DNA of 64,000 nt from Pseudophaeobacter sp965641885 (GCA_965641885.1 OZ282574.1:1116001-1180000), one strand, 5' to 3'; shown: positions 1 through 10,551, counted from the stretch's first letter. Numbers and translations: made by a program. Notes: generated by a model not told the origin, from the letters alone.

Positions 1-165
1 GTCGCCAGAGCCACTGGCCTGATGGCGTCCAATCACTATGGCTGGTTCGAACGGGTGGAAAAAGGCATTTACCAACTTACCGAGACTGGGCGTGACGGCT
101 TGAAACACTGGGCCTATAGCTGGGAGGGTGAAAGTGAGAGCGGGGCTGACGCGCCTGTGTCATAG
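1..165 (+). CDS. C-terminus of DUF2161-like protein (5' truncated by window edge)
   Basis: An open frame runs from base 1 to a TAG stop at 163-165 and gives 55 residues. The segment YGWFERVEKGIYQLTETGR resembles the winged-helix-like C-terminal end of DUF2161 proteins, which are predicted PD-(D/E)XK nuclease-fold proteins of Rhodobacteraceae. The catalytic part lies outside the window, so the family call rests on this tail from memory only. It is followed by the groES promoter on the same strand with about 200 bases between. Confidence 0.55.
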   Translation, partial: VARATGLMASNHYGWFERVEKGIYQLTETGRDGLKHWAYSWEGESESGADAPVS

Positions 166-240
166 AGCTGTGCTATACAGCGGTGGTGTCAGATGACGCG
201 GACGCTGCTTAATATCACGAAATTTTCTTCCTCAATATGG

Positions 241-269
241 TTGACACAGGCCCATCCCCTGCATAGCTA
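241..269 (+). promoter_or_regulatory. Putative groESL promoter
   Basis: A perfect -35 hexamer TTGACA at 241-246 is followed after 17 bases by TAGCTA at 264-269, a partial match to the -10 consensus. The CIRCE operator starts 9 bases downstream, where a repressor would block this promoter. Placement is by consensus only. Confidence 0.5.
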
Positions 270-277
270 TTCGTCCG

Positions 278-304
278 TTAGCACTCATCAGGTGTGAGTG
301 ATAA
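278..304 (+). promoter_or_regulatory. CIRCE operator (HrcA-binding inverted repeat)
   Basis: TTAGCACTC (278-286), nine bases, then GAGTGATAA (296-304). This matches the canonical CIRCE arrangement TTAGCACTC-N9-GAGTGCTAA with a single mismatch in the right arm. CIRCE is the binding site of the HrcA heat-shock repressor and is classically found before groESL. hrcA itself is not in the window. Confidence 0.92.
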
Positions 305-371
305 CGCCTCGGCAGAGATGCGGAGGCTATCCAGAGATAACAACCTTTGAGCCTTATAAGGAGCTGCAAAG

Positions 372-659
372 ATGGCATTGAAACCACTCCACGACCGCGT
401 GCTTGTTCGTCGCACTGAAAGCGAAGAAAAAACTGCTGGTGGTTTGATCATTCCCGAATCCGCAAAAGAAAAGCCCAGCGAAGGCCAGGTCGTCGCAATT
501 GGCGAAGGCGCACGTAAAGACAGCGGTGAGTTGATCGAAATGGCTGTCAAAGCCGGCGATACCATCCTGTTCGGCAAATGGTCCGGCACAGAAGTCACCG
601 TCGACGGCGAAGAGCTGCTGATGATGAAAGAAAGCGACATCATGGGCATCATCGAGTAA
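372..659 (+). CDS. groES: Co-chaperonin GroES (Hsp10)
   Basis: This 95-residue protein has the usual GroES length. It begins MALKPLHDRVLVRR and carries the mobile-loop motif GGLIIP at residues 23-28, which docks onto GroEL, and it ends in the typical S-D-I-x-GIIE. Seven copies cap the GroEL ring in the cytoplasm during ATP-driven folding. The Shine-Dalgarno AAGGAG lies about 10 bases before the ATG. groEL follows after 68 bases, so the two form one operon under the CIRCE-controlled promoter. Confidence 0.98.
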   Translation: MALKPLHDRVLVRRTESEEKTAGGLIIPESAKEKPSEGQVVAIGEGARKDSGELIEMAVKAGDTILFGKWSGTEVTVDGEELLMMKESDIMGIIE

Positions 660-727
660 GCCTCGCAGCTTCTCTGATCCCACGACATATCGCTTACACA
701 CAAAGATTTTCTCGAGGAGAATAAAAC

Positions 728-2377
<1,650 letters not shown>

Positions 2378-2403
2378 ATCACGCCATCCTACCGGATGAA
2401 TTT

Positions 2404-2436
2404 GGGGTCGCCTTCGGGCGGCCCCTTTTTTGTTTA
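2404..2436 (+). terminator. Rho-independent terminator of groESL
   Basis: The stem GGGGTCGCC / GGCGGCCCC (one G-U pair) closes a TTCG-type loop and is followed by a run of six T. It lies 27 bases after the groEL stop, as expected for the end of the operon. Confidence 0.85.
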
Positions 2437-2492
2437 GGCCAGTTGTGTTTTGATTGCCGTGTTGGACAGGCTTTGGATAAGGCAATTGCAGG

Positions 2493-3077
2493 ATGGTCAT
2501 TGGCCCCGATACGCTGCGCGATGTGGTGCCGGCCCAGTTTGATGCGGTCGATGATCTGCTGAAAGCGGCCTTTCCTACGGATGACGAGCCACGTCTTGTG
2601 CGTATGCTGCGCGAAGACGGCGATATGCTGCATGAGTTCCAGAAACCATGGGCCGGCGAGTTAGGCGGATATTTCGCCCTAAGCCGGATGCAGGCACCCG
2701 CGGGCTGGGCCTGTCTTGCTCCCGTGGCGGTGCGGCCGGAATGGCAGGGCGGTAAGCTGGCGGAAAATAACCCGAATATGGATGTTGGAGGCCCTGGCGA
2801 CGAGCGCTATCGCGGCCCCTGGCGGTTTGGCACCCGGATGCTGCGCGAATTGAGCGGCCTTTATGACATCCCCTCTAACAGGTTGCAGGCAAGCCTTCCC
2901 GAGGCGATTGTTGTTTTGGGGAGGCCCTCGTTCTATGCGCGTGCAGGCTTTAGCCTTGAGCGGGCGCAAAACCTTATCAGCCCCTATCCGTTGGATCATA
3001 CGTTGATCCTGAAACGGGGCGATGATGTGCCTAGGAGTAAGCTGATTTATCCTGCAGCCTTTTCAAAAATTGAATGA
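2493..3077 (+). CDS. GNAT-family N-acetyltransferase
   Basis: The protein has 194 residues and is related to the YhbS-like GNAT group (COG3153). Visible marks are the beta-4 strand and start of the acetyl-CoA loop, LAPVAVRPEWQG (residues 75-86), and the later PSFYARAGF (145-153). The acceptor substrate is unknown. One oddity: between WQG and FGTRML, where the pyrophosphate loop (Q/R-x-x-G-x-G/A) normally continues directly, there are about 23 extra residues rich in Gly, Asn and Asp. This could be an inserted loop or could weaken CoA binding. It starts 57 bases after the groESL terminator and is probably its own unit. Confidence 0.85.
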   Translation: MVIGPDTLRDVVPAQFDAVDDLLKAAFPTDDEPRLVRMLREDGDMLHEFQKPWAGELGGYFALSRMQAPAGWACLAPVAVRPEWQGGKLAENNPNMDVGGPGDERYRGPWRFGTRMLRELSGLYDIPSNRLQASLPEAIVVLGRPSFYARAGFSLERAQNLISPYPLDHTLILKRGDDVPRSKLIYPAAFSKIE

Positions 3078-3155
3078 GACGGCGCAAAAGTTTTGATTTT
3101 TCTGTTCGTATTCCCTTATCATTAGATTTTTAGTCAAAAAGTTTAGGGGGGAGAT

Positions 3156-3515
3156 ATGAAGATTTTGGGAATAGTCGCGCTCGTTATGGCCTCTGTCATG
3201 GCGGTGCAAACAGCAAGCGCCGACAGTCTGAAATGGACCATCCGCAGCGATTATCCGCATATTGTCAGTCTTGAATTCTACAGCCAGGACTACAACCGGG
3301 CCTGGCCGGGAGATGGGCAAGTCTACATTGTTGATGATTATGACACCCGTGAATACAGCCTCAGCTGCGAGAGCGGCGAGTCAATTTGCTATGGGGCCTG
3401 GGTGCGTGGAGATGAAAACAAATACTGGGGCACTGGTATGAACAATTCACAAAGGTGTAATGACTGTTGCTACACCTGCGGACACGGTGATACCGACCTG
3501 CGTATTCTGAACTGA
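3156..3515 (+). CDS. Small secreted Cys-rich protein of unknown function
   Basis: The protein has 119 residues with a clear Sec signal peptide: MK, a hydrophobic stretch to about residue 19, and a likely cut after ASA near residue 22. The mature part is rich in Tyr, Trp, Asp and Cys. Six cysteines sit in its C-terminal half, including the cluster CNDCCYTC, so disulfides or a metal site in the periplasm are possible. A strong ribosome site (AGGGGGGAG) precedes the ATG. It stands alone between the acetyltransferase and the exporter. I do not recognise the family. Confidence 0.8.
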   Translation: MKILGIVALVMASVMAVQTASADSLKWTIRSDYPHIVSLEFYSQDYNRAWPGDGQVYIVDDYDTREYSLSCESGESICYGAWVRGDENKYWGTGMNNSQRCNDCCYTCGHGDTDLRILN

Positions 3516-3551
3516 TACGCCGGGCACGCCCGGCCTGATCGAGGCCCGGTG

Positions 3552-4397
3552 ATGCAGCTGATTGCGCTTGTTGTTCTTGTTTTGATTGCCTTTGCAGCAA
3601 ATTCGGTTCTGGGCCGGATGGCGATTGGCTGGGGCTATATGGACGCCTTGGGCTTTGGCCTTTTGCGCCTTGCCTCGGGGGCTGCCATGTTGGCACTGCT
3701 GTGTCGTCTGCGCGGGCTTCGTCTGCGACAGCCACTTGCCTCCAGCCTAAAGGGGGGCGGGGCTCTGACGCTCTATATGATCGGTTTCTGCCTTGCCTAT
3801 CAGGGGCTTGATGCCGGGCTTGGGGCTTTGATCCTGTTTGGCGTGGTCCAGATCGCAATGTTTGGCTGGGGCGCCGTGACCGGAAATCGGGTGAGCCTGG
3901 GGCAATTTGCAGGGGCCGGGATTGCCTTTGCGGGACTGGCCTATGTGATTTGGCCAACTGAAAGCCTGCAGGTGCCATTCTGGGACGCAGTCTTCATGGG
4001 CGTGAGCGGGCTTGGCTGGGCAGCCTATAGTCTTTTGGGGCGCGGCGTGCGCGAGCCTTTGGTGGCGAGTTCGGTCAACTTCCTTTGGGCCACGGCCATG
4101 ATGCTACCCTTTGTGCTGCTGCTGGATGGCGGCAGGCTGATAACCACGCCCGGGGTGGGGTTGGCAGTTATCTCGGGGGCTGTCACATCCGGGCTGGGCT
4201 ATGCGCTCTGGTACAGGGTTCTGCCGTCGCTGCAGCCGGCGCTGGCGGCCACCATCCAGCTGAGCGTGCCAGTGCTTGCCATCCTTGGCGGCGTGGTGTT
4301 CCTGGCCGAGCCTCTGGGGCTTCGGCTGGTTCTGGGCACGCTGGCGGTTCTGGCGGGTATCGCGCTGGTGATCTGGTCGCCAAAAGGCGCGGGATAG
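3552..4397 (+). CDS. EamA/DMT-family membrane transporter
   Basis: The protein has about 281 residues and some ten hydrophobic segments arranged as two EamA repeats. Pro/Gly-containing helices such as the final one (LVLGTLAVLAGIALVIW) are typical of drug/metabolite exporters. The substrate cannot be told. I chose the ATG at 3552; a GTG directly before it (3549) would add one residue. The lipase-like gene begins 38 bases downstream on the same strand. Confidence 0.88.
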   Translation: MQLIALVVLVLIAFAANSVLGRMAIGWGYMDALGFGLLRLASGAAMLALLCRLRGLRLRQPLASSLKGGGALTLYMIGFCLAYQGLDAGLGALILFGVVQIAMFGWGAVTGNRVSLGQFAGAGIAFAGLAYVIWPTESLQVPFWDAVFMGVSGLGWAAYSLLGRGVREPLVASSVNFLWATAMMLPFVLLLDGGRLITTPGVGLAVISGAVTSGLGYALWYRVLPSLQPALAATIQLSVPVLAILGGVVFLAEPLGLRLVLGTLAVLAGIALVIWSPKGAG

Positions 4398-4435
4398 GGG
4401 TTTTCTCGCGCTGTCGCAGGGCCTATCTGGAAGCC

Positions 4436-5260
4436 ATGAAAAACGTGTTGAAATCTCTGCTGCTGCCAGTTGTGCTTGTGTCATCCGGTCTGGTGCCGCG
4501 TTTGGCGCAGGCCGACTGTGTTGTCTTGCTGCACGGGCTTGCCCGCTCAGAGAACTCCTTTGTGGTTCTGGAGCAGGTGCTGGAATCCCGCGGCTATCAC
4601 GTCGCGCGTCCGGGATATGCCTCGACCGAGTTTACCATCGCCCAACTGGCCAAAGAGACGCTGCCTGCGGCGATCCAGTCCTGTCGCGCCGATCAGCCTG
4701 TGCATTTTGTCACCCATTCCATGGGCGGCATTTTGCTGCGCCACTACCTGAAGGATCCGCAGCATCGCCCGGCGAACCTGGGGCGCACGGTAATGTTGGG
4801 CCCGCCCAATCAAGGCAGCGAGCTGGTCGATGAGCTGGGCGACTGGACGGTTTTCAACATGATCAATGGTCCAGCTGGGGCCAGTTTGGGCACGGGCGAA
4901 CACAGTGTGCCAAAGATGTTGCCGCCGGTCGATTTTGCTGTCGGGGTCATTGCCGGAAATCACTCTATCAGTCCTGTTTTCTCGGCGCTGATCCCGGGCA
5001 AGGACGATGGCAAGGTCTCGGTCGCCAGTACACGGGTTGCAGGTATGCAGGACCACATTACCCTGCCTGTCACCCATACCTTTATGATGAATGACCCTCT
5101 GGTGATTGCGCAGGTGCTGCAGTTTTTGCAGCAGGGCCGGTTTGATCCGGACATAACCTGGCTGGACGCGCTGAACGCGCTGGTTGAGGGGCCCTGCATC
5201 GCAGCAGACTGCGGCTACGGGCTGAAGAGCAAAGCTGATCAAGATACAAAGAGTGAATGA
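4436..5260 (+). CDS. Exported alpha/beta-hydrolase (lipase-like)
   Basis: The protein has 274 residues. Residues 1-26 form a signal peptide with a likely cut at AQA-D. The oxyanion strand reads VVLLHGLARS (29-38), the nucleophile elbow is THSMGG with Ser95, and a late His in PVTHTF is the candidate catalytic base. This matches triacylglycerol-lipase/PGAP1-like hydrolases acting outside the cytoplasm. The frame stays open upstream to 4085, but only the ATG at 4436 gives a signal peptide. Its TGA overlaps the phnM ATG (ATGA), so the two are translationally coupled. Confidence 0.88.
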   Translation: MKNVLKSLLLPVVLVSSGLVPRLAQADCVVLLHGLARSENSFVVLEQVLESRGYHVARPGYASTEFTIAQLAKETLPAAIQSCRADQPVHFVTHSMGGILLRHYLKDPQHRPANLGRTVMLGPPNQGSELVDELGDWTVFNMINGPAGASLGTGEHSVPKMLPPVDFAVGVIAGNHSISPVFSALIPGKDDGKVSVASTRVAGMQDHITLPVTHTFMMNDPLVIAQVLQFLQQGRFDPDITWLDALNALVEGPCIAADCGYGLKSKADQDTKSE

Positions 5261-6408
5261 CAATGCTGGATTTGACCCTTCAGGGGGCGGATGTGCTGAC
5301 GCCCGCAGGATTGGACGTGCGGGCCGAAATCGGTGTGACGGAGGGCAGGATCGCGGCATACCCACAGGGGCGCCGGGTGGATTTGTCAGGGTATATGGTG
5401 CTGCCGGGTATCATTGATCCTCATGGCGACGGGTTTGAGCGCCATCTGGCACCGCGCCGCGGGGCGATGAAACAGATGGCGGAGGGGGTGGTGGCCGCGG
5501 AGGCCGAGCTTGCAGCCAATGGCATTACCACGGCAGTTCTGGCGCAGTTTCACAGCTGGGAAGGCGGTTTGCGCAGCCCGGACTATGCGGCTCAGGTGTT
5601 TTCGGCCATCCAAAATGTGCGGGCCAGCCTGGTGACGGATCTTCTGCCGCAACTGCGCTTTGAGACCCATATGCTCGACGACTATGATGGCCTGCCAGAC
5701 AGGATCACGCAGTGGGGCGTCCCCTATATCGTTTTCAATGATCATCTGGCGCATGACCGGCTTGCGGCAGGAAAAAAGCCACCCCGCCTTACAGGGCAGG
5801 CGCTAAAAGCCGGACGCAATCCGGATAAGCATTTTGAGATGCTGCTGCAGATGCATCGCCGCAGCCATGAGGTTCCAGCTGCGCTGGAGGCCTTGTGTAA
5901 AGAGCTTTTGGCGCGCGGGCTCAGGGTCGGCAGCCACGATGACCAAACCGCTGAGGGGCGCGCAATCTGGCGCGCACGGGGCGCACAGATCAGTGAGTTC
6001 CCTGAAACGCTTGAGGCGGCTGATGCGGCGCGGGCAGGCGGCGACCAAATCATTCTGGGTGCCCCCAATGTGGTGCGCGGCGGCTCTCACAAGGGCAATG
6101 CCTCGGCGATGGATCTGATTGCCATGGGGCTGTGTGATGCGCTGGCCTCGGACTACCACTACCCCAGCCCGCGCCGTGCAGCGCTGATGCTGGCGCGCTC
6201 AGGAGTGATGGATCTGGCCGCCGCCTGGGCGCTGGTCTCGTCTGGTCCCGCACGCCTGTTGGGGCTGCAGGATCGTGGTGATTTTGCAGCTGGTAAGCGC
6301 GCCGATATGGTCATTGTCGAGAAAAAAACCGAACGGGTTGCCGCGACCCTGTCTGGGGGCCGTGTGAGCTATATGTCGGGTGAAATTGCCGCACGGTTTA
6401 TCGGCTAA
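5257..6408 (+). CDS. phnM: PhnM-type phosphonate amidohydrolase (orphan)
   Basis: The protein has 383 residues and belongs to the amidohydrolase superfamily, nearest to PhnM, alpha-D-ribose 1-methylphosphonate 5-triphosphate diphosphatase of the C-P lyase pathway. Marks are LPGIIDPHGDGFERH (49-63; His56 and Asp58 in the metal-binding HxD position), GSHDDQT and ASDYHYPS near the C-terminus, each with a PhnM counterpart. No phnGHIJKL genes are near, so it either serves a remote phosphonate cluster or has another substrate. It overlaps the hydrolase gene by 4 bases. Confidence 0.85.
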   Translation: MTMLDLTLQGADVLTPAGLDVRAEIGVTEGRIAAYPQGRRVDLSGYMVLPGIIDPHGDGFERHLAPRRGAMKQMAEGVVAAEAELAANGITTAVLAQFHSWEGGLRSPDYAAQVFSAIQNVRASLVTDLLPQLRFETHMLDDYDGLPDRITQWGVPYIVFNDHLAHDRLAAGKKPPRLTGQALKAGRNPDKHFEMLLQMHRRSHEVPAALEALCKELLARGLRVGSHDDQTAEGRAIWRARGAQISEFPETLEAADAARAGGDQIILGAPNVVRGGSHKGNASAMDLIAMGLCDALASDYHYPSPRRAALMLARSGVMDLAAAWALVSSGPARLLGLQDRGDFAAGKRADMVIVEKKTERVAATLSGGRVSYMSGEIAARFIG

Positions 6409-6460
6409 CTTGGGTCTGACTCAGCTTGGAACAGGTGCAGCCGTCCGCAGGTATTTAGTC

Positions 6461-6501
6461 AAAGCAGCGCCCGCTGTCTGCCGAAGCGCGGGCGCTGCTT
6501 T
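6461..6501. terminator. Bidirectional terminator between phnM and purK
   Basis: A perfect 14-base stem, AAAGCAGCGCCCGC (6461-6474) pairing with 6488-6501, separated by 13 bases. It lies between the convergent ends of phnM (stop 6408) and purK (stop 6511). The arms end in short A/T tracts, so it can serve both strands. Confidence 0.75.
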
Positions 6502-6510
6502 GTCAGGGCT

Positions 6511-7618
6511 CTACCGCCGTGCGGGAGTTTTTTGTGGGCGGATGATGCGGTTCACATGCGCCATTTTGCGGCCGGGCTTGGCCTCGGCCTTACCATACAG
6601 ATGCAGGGCGCAGTCGCGCTCTTTGGCCAGCTCAGGCAAGCGGTCCATATCGTCGCCGATGAGGTTCTCCATCACCACATCCGCGTGCCGCTGACCATCG
6701 CCCAGCGGCCAGCCTGCCACGGCACGGATGTGCTGCTCAAACTGATCAACCGCGCAGCCGTTCTGGGTCCAGTGACCAGAGTTATGCACCCGTGGCGCGA
6801 TCTCATTCACCACCAGCCCCTGCGGGGTGACAAATAGCTCGACCCCCAGAACGCCAACATACTCCAGCGCATTCAGCACCTTGGCGGCCAAAAGAACCGC
6901 ATCCATGCGCTGACTGCCGCTAAGACGGGCAGGCACGGTGGTGGTATGCAAAATACCGTCGCGGTGTACATTCTCACCGGGGTCAAAACAGGCGACCTCT
7001 CCCGTGAGACCACGCGCGGCAATCACCGAAACCTCGTGGCTGAAATTGACAAAACCTTCCAGGACGGAGGGCGCACCGGCCATGGCTGCCAGCGCGTCGT
7101 GTGCGTCCTCGGCTGCCATGATGCGGGCCTGACCCTTGCCGTCATAGCCAAAGCGACGCGTTTTCAGGATCGCAGGCGCGCCGATCGTGGCCAGGGCGGC
7201 GTCCAGACTGGCGGCATCACTGATATCGGCAAACGGCGCGATCTGCAGGCCGAGGTCTTGCAGGAAATTCTTTTCGGTCAGCCGGTCCTGCGAAATCCGC
7301 AGCGCTTCACGGCCGGGGCGGATGGGGCAATGGGCCTCGATGATGTCCAGTGCTGTGGTGGGGATGTTTTCAAATTCGTAGGTGATCACATCAACCGCAT
7401 TGGCAAAGGCTATCAGCGCCTCGCTGTCCTCGTAGCCGGCCGTGGTTACCTGATCGGCGACCTGGCCTGCGGGGGGATTTGCGCCGGGCTCAAAAATATG
7501 GGTTTTGAACCCCAGACGGGAGGCGGCAACCGACAGCATGCGGCCCAGCTGGCCACCCCCAAGGATGCCAATGGTCGCACCTAGATCCAGGCGGGTTGCC
7601 TGCGCTTTCGCGGAAAGA

Positions 7619-7626
<8 letters not shown>
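6511..7626 (-). CDS. purK: N5-carboxyaminoimidazole ribonucleotide synthase
   Basis: The protein has 371 residues. The N-terminal nucleotide-binding start is IGILGGGQLGRML, and the ATP-grasp core includes APAILKTRRFGYDGKGQ and the metal/phosphate motif VNEIAPRVHNSGHWT. It converts AIR, bicarbonate and ATP to N5-CAIR in purine synthesis. The ATG at 7626 overlaps the end of purE by 8 bases and is preferred over a TTG one codon upstream. PurE uses its product directly. Confidence 0.97.
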
Positions 7627-8149
<523 letters not shown>

Positions 8150-8378
8150 GTGTTTCGGTCCTGTCATGCCGCAGGCCGGAAACATGGGACCTGCTGGGGT
8201 GGAAGGAAGGCGCACTATAGTCGAAGATCCATGTGGTGCAATGCGACAATGCCCCCAGTGGAGGCGCTGTCATCGGGGCGACGATTCAGGAGGGCTGGCA
8301 ATTCTGGTGGGCGGGCAATTGGAAGGCACAGGCTCTTCTTTTGGGCAGGCGGTTCTGCTGGTCAGCCAATTCTTGTGG

Positions 8379-8603
8379 TCAGGCGATGATGTCGGGTGTC
8401 AGACGATCTTCGATCTGTGAGATCTTGTCCTTGAGGCCCAGCTTGTTCTTTTTCAATCGCCGGATTGTCAGCTGGTCACTGGTGCCGCGGTCTTGCAGGG
8501 CTGTAATCGCCTCGTCCAAATCGCGGTGCTGGCGGCGAAAGACTTCCAGCTCGACCTTGAGAACCTCATCTGTCTTCATAGAAATATCTGCAGAAGCATT
8601 CAT
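8379..8603 (-). CDS. DUF465 / YdcH-family small protein
   Basis: The protein has 74 residues, is highly charged and helical, and matches the YdcH (DUF465) pattern. The first helix, VFRRQHRDLDEAI, is followed by the signature LKKNKLGLKDKISQIE. The function of this family is not established. It is divergent from the Hsp20 gene and upstream of purE on the same strand, with about 230 bases of apparently non-coding DNA between them. An internal ATG at 8579 is an alternative start. Confidence 0.85.
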   Translation of the reverse strand: MNASADISMKTDEVLKVELEVFRRQHRDLDEAITALQDRGTSDQLTIRRLKKNKLGLKDKISQIEDRLTPDIIA

Positions 8604-8685
8604 TGGCGACTCAAAAACTGTTGGGTTCAGGGAGGGCTAAGATACTTCCTTAACGGATTTTCCGCTAGACCTATGCAGCCCTGCA

Positions 8686-8713
8686 CTTGAGAATTCGAAA
8701 GAAGTCTCCATAT
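8686..8713 (+). promoter_or_regulatory. Sigma-32 (RpoH)-type promoter of hsp20
   Basis: CTTGAGA (8686-8692), 13 bases, then CTCCATAT (8706-8713). This is close to the heat-shock sigma consensus CTTGAAA-N(11-16)-CCCCATNT. It lies 67 bases before the hsp20 start codon, which fits the gene's role. Confidence 0.75.
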
Positions 8714-8780
8714 TCTAGGCATGCGGTTGCCGTTACGGGATCGCAATTCAACGTCGCTTTGAAGCAAAAGGACGAAATAC

Positions 8781-9194
8781 GTGTCGAAACTCACACTGGG
8801 CTCTTACCCGCATATGCTGGGGTTTGAGCAATTGGAACGCCTTCTGGAACGTTCGGCTAAATCCGGAAATGAAGGCTATCCACCTTATAACATTGAACAA
8901 ACTTCGGAAGTTTCTTACCGAATTACTCTGGCTGTTGCCGGGTTTTGCGAAGCAGATCTCGCGATTACGGTCGAGGATCGCCAATTGGTCATCCGCGGTC
9001 GGCAAGGAGACGACTGCGACGGTCGGGTCTTTTTGCACCGGGGAATCGCCGCACGACAGTTTCAGCGCATGTTTGTTCTGGCGGATGGAGTCGATGTGGG
9101 TGAGGCAGTGATGGAAAACGGGCTTTTGCACGTCGACCTCTCTCGCTCGCGACCCGAAACCGTGGTTCAGACAATCAATATCAAGAAGGGGTAA
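8781..9194 (+). CDS. Hsp20 / IbpA-type small heat-shock protein
   Basis: The protein has 137 residues and an alpha-crystallin domain (about residues 33-130): the start PPYNIEQTSEVSYRITLAVAG, the middle strand RQLVIRGR, and the closing MENGLLHVDLSR, which holds the conserved A/G-x-L-like ending. Such proteins hold unfolded clients for the ATP-dependent chaperones. The start is GTG with AAGGACG about 8 bases upstream. It is followed after 5 bases by the DUF1150 gene and preceded by a heat-shock promoter. Confidence 0.95.
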   Translation: MSKLTLGSYPHMLGFEQLERLLERSAKSGNEGYPPYNIEQTSEVSYRITLAVAGFCEADLAITVEDRQLVIRGRQGDDCDGRVFLHRGIAARQFQRMFVLADGVDVGEAVMENGLLHVDLSRSRPETVVQTINIKKG

Positions 9195-9199
9195 GAGCA

Positions 9200-9424
9200 A
9201 TGCACACACCATTTGACTTCACCACAACCGGTTTGCCTACCGTTTACGTAAAGGCGATTGCCGTGGCGGATCTGCCCGAGGACATGCAGGCCGGCGCTGA
9301 AGGCCGCGAGCTGCTTTATGCTGTGCATGATGCCGAGGGAGAGCAATTGGCCGTTGTGGCCGACCGCCGCATGGCCTTTGTTTTGGCCCGCCAGAATGAT
9401 CTTTCTCCGGTGCCCGTTCACTGA
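9200..9424 (+). CDS. DUF1150 family protein
   Basis: The protein has 74 residues. It shows the DUF1150 pattern: PTVYVKAIAVADLPED, then LLYAVHDAEG and the closing MAFVLARQNDLSPVPVH. These small alphaproteobacterial proteins commonly sit beside Hsp20 genes, and this one begins 5 bases after it, so it is very likely part of the same heat-shock transcript. Function unknown. A 15-bp tandem repeat starts 7 bases after its stop. Confidence 0.9.
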   Translation: MHTPFDFTTTGLPTVYVKAIAVADLPEDMQAGAEGRELLYAVHDAEGEQLAVVADRRMAFVLARQNDLSPVPVH

Positions 9425-9430
9425 ATTCCA

Positions 9431-9475
9431 GTGCAGTAAGACTCTGTGCAGTATGACACTGTGATTAAGTCTGTG
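9431..9475. repeat. 15-bp tandem repeat downstream of DUF1150
   Basis: GTGCAGTAAGACTCT (9431-9445) is followed by GTGCAGTATGACACT (9446-9460) and a decayed third copy beginning GTGATTAAGTCT. It starts 7 bases after the DUF1150 stop codon. Confidence 0.75.
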
Positions 9476-9635
9476 ATCATATGACCTGTGCTCCAGCCCC
9501 TTCAGGGCTGCGGGCCGCAGTGCCTGCAGCAGCGACGCGCGCCTGCCTTGATGGTGTTTACCCCAAAAGAGTTGGGCTATGCTCATCACGACCCTCGGGA
9601 ATAAACCGTAGGGCGTAATGAGGGCAGGGACTAAG

Positions 9636-10520
9636 ATGCGACACTATGATTTCGACTGGGTCGACGCCTTTTCTGCGCGCGCCTTTGGCGGTAATGGCTG
9701 TGCGGTAGTGCACGCGGCGGCACATCTGCCTGTAGAGGTTTGCACCGCATTTGTGCGTGAGACGTCGCTTGTGGAATGCACCTTTACCGGGCCGTCTGAG
9801 ATTGCCGACATTCGGGTGCGTTATTTTCTCGCGAGCCGCGAAATTCCTTTTGCAGGCCACCCAACCATTGCCACAGTTGCCGCTATGCGCGACCGCGGCC
9901 TGATTGGCGACGGCGAGATCCGGCTTGAGACCGGGGCTGGCATCGTTCCTGTCACCGTCTCCGGCGATCAGATTGAAATGACCCAGGTGGCGCCTGTGTT
10001 TGGCGTAACACCCGACCCAAAGCTGGTCGCCGCGGCTATCTCACTGCCGGTCGAGGCGATCCTTGGTGTGCCGCAACTGGTCTCAACGGGGCTGCCGTTT
10101 TGTATTACGGTCCTCAAGGATCACTCCGCGCTGGCCTCGGCCCGCCTTGATCTTGCGGCCCTGGCACAACTGGGCGTGGCGTTAGGTGCCGATGGCATTG
10201 ATATGATGGAGCCATTTTTGGTGACATTGCAGGGTGCAACTGCTTTGGGCGACACTTATTCGCGGCTTCTTATGGCGCCGCCAAGCCCGCCGGAAGACCC
10301 TTTTACCGGCTCTGCCACCGGGGCGATGGCTGCCTATCTGTGGCAAAATGGCATGATGGATAAAGACAGCTTTATTGCTGAACAGGGCCATGCAATGGGC
10401 CGCCCCGGTCAGGCGCGGGTTAGGCCCGTTGGCAGCAGGGATGCGGTGCAGGGCGTGCGGGTTGCCGGTACGGGCTACGTCCTGATGCGCGGCACAGTTG
10501 ATTTGCCAGAGGAATTGTAA
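9636..10520 (+). CDS. PhzF-family isomerase/epimerase
   Basis: The protein has 294 residues. The PhzF fold is recognised from the opening YDFDWVDAFSARAFGGNGCAV, the active-site region FVRETSLVECTF (Glu near position 46), IPFAGHPTIAT, and the C-terminal EDPFTGSATGA with the conserved Asp and Ser/Gly loop. PhzF proteins are isomerases of varied substrates; this one's substrate is unknown. The ATG at 9636 follows AGGGACTAAG; an in-frame ATG at 9618 would add six residues. It runs alone and ends in a terminator shared with the convergent sulfate gene. Confidence 0.9.
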   Translation: MRHYDFDWVDAFSARAFGGNGCAVVHAAAHLPVEVCTAFVRETSLVECTFTGPSEIADIRVRYFLASREIPFAGHPTIATVAAMRDRGLIGDGEIRLETGAGIVPVTVSGDQIEMTQVAPVFGVTPDPKLVAAAISLPVEAILGVPQLVSTGLPFCITVLKDHSALASARLDLAALAQLGVALGADGIDMMEPFLVTLQGATALGDTYSRLLMAPPSPPEDPFTGSATGAMAAYLWQNGMMDKDSFIAEQGHAMGRPGQARVRPVGSRDAVQGVRVAGTGYVLMRGTVDLPEEL

Positions 10521-10551
10521 AACCAGCTTTGCTCTCAGTGCTGCACACAAA

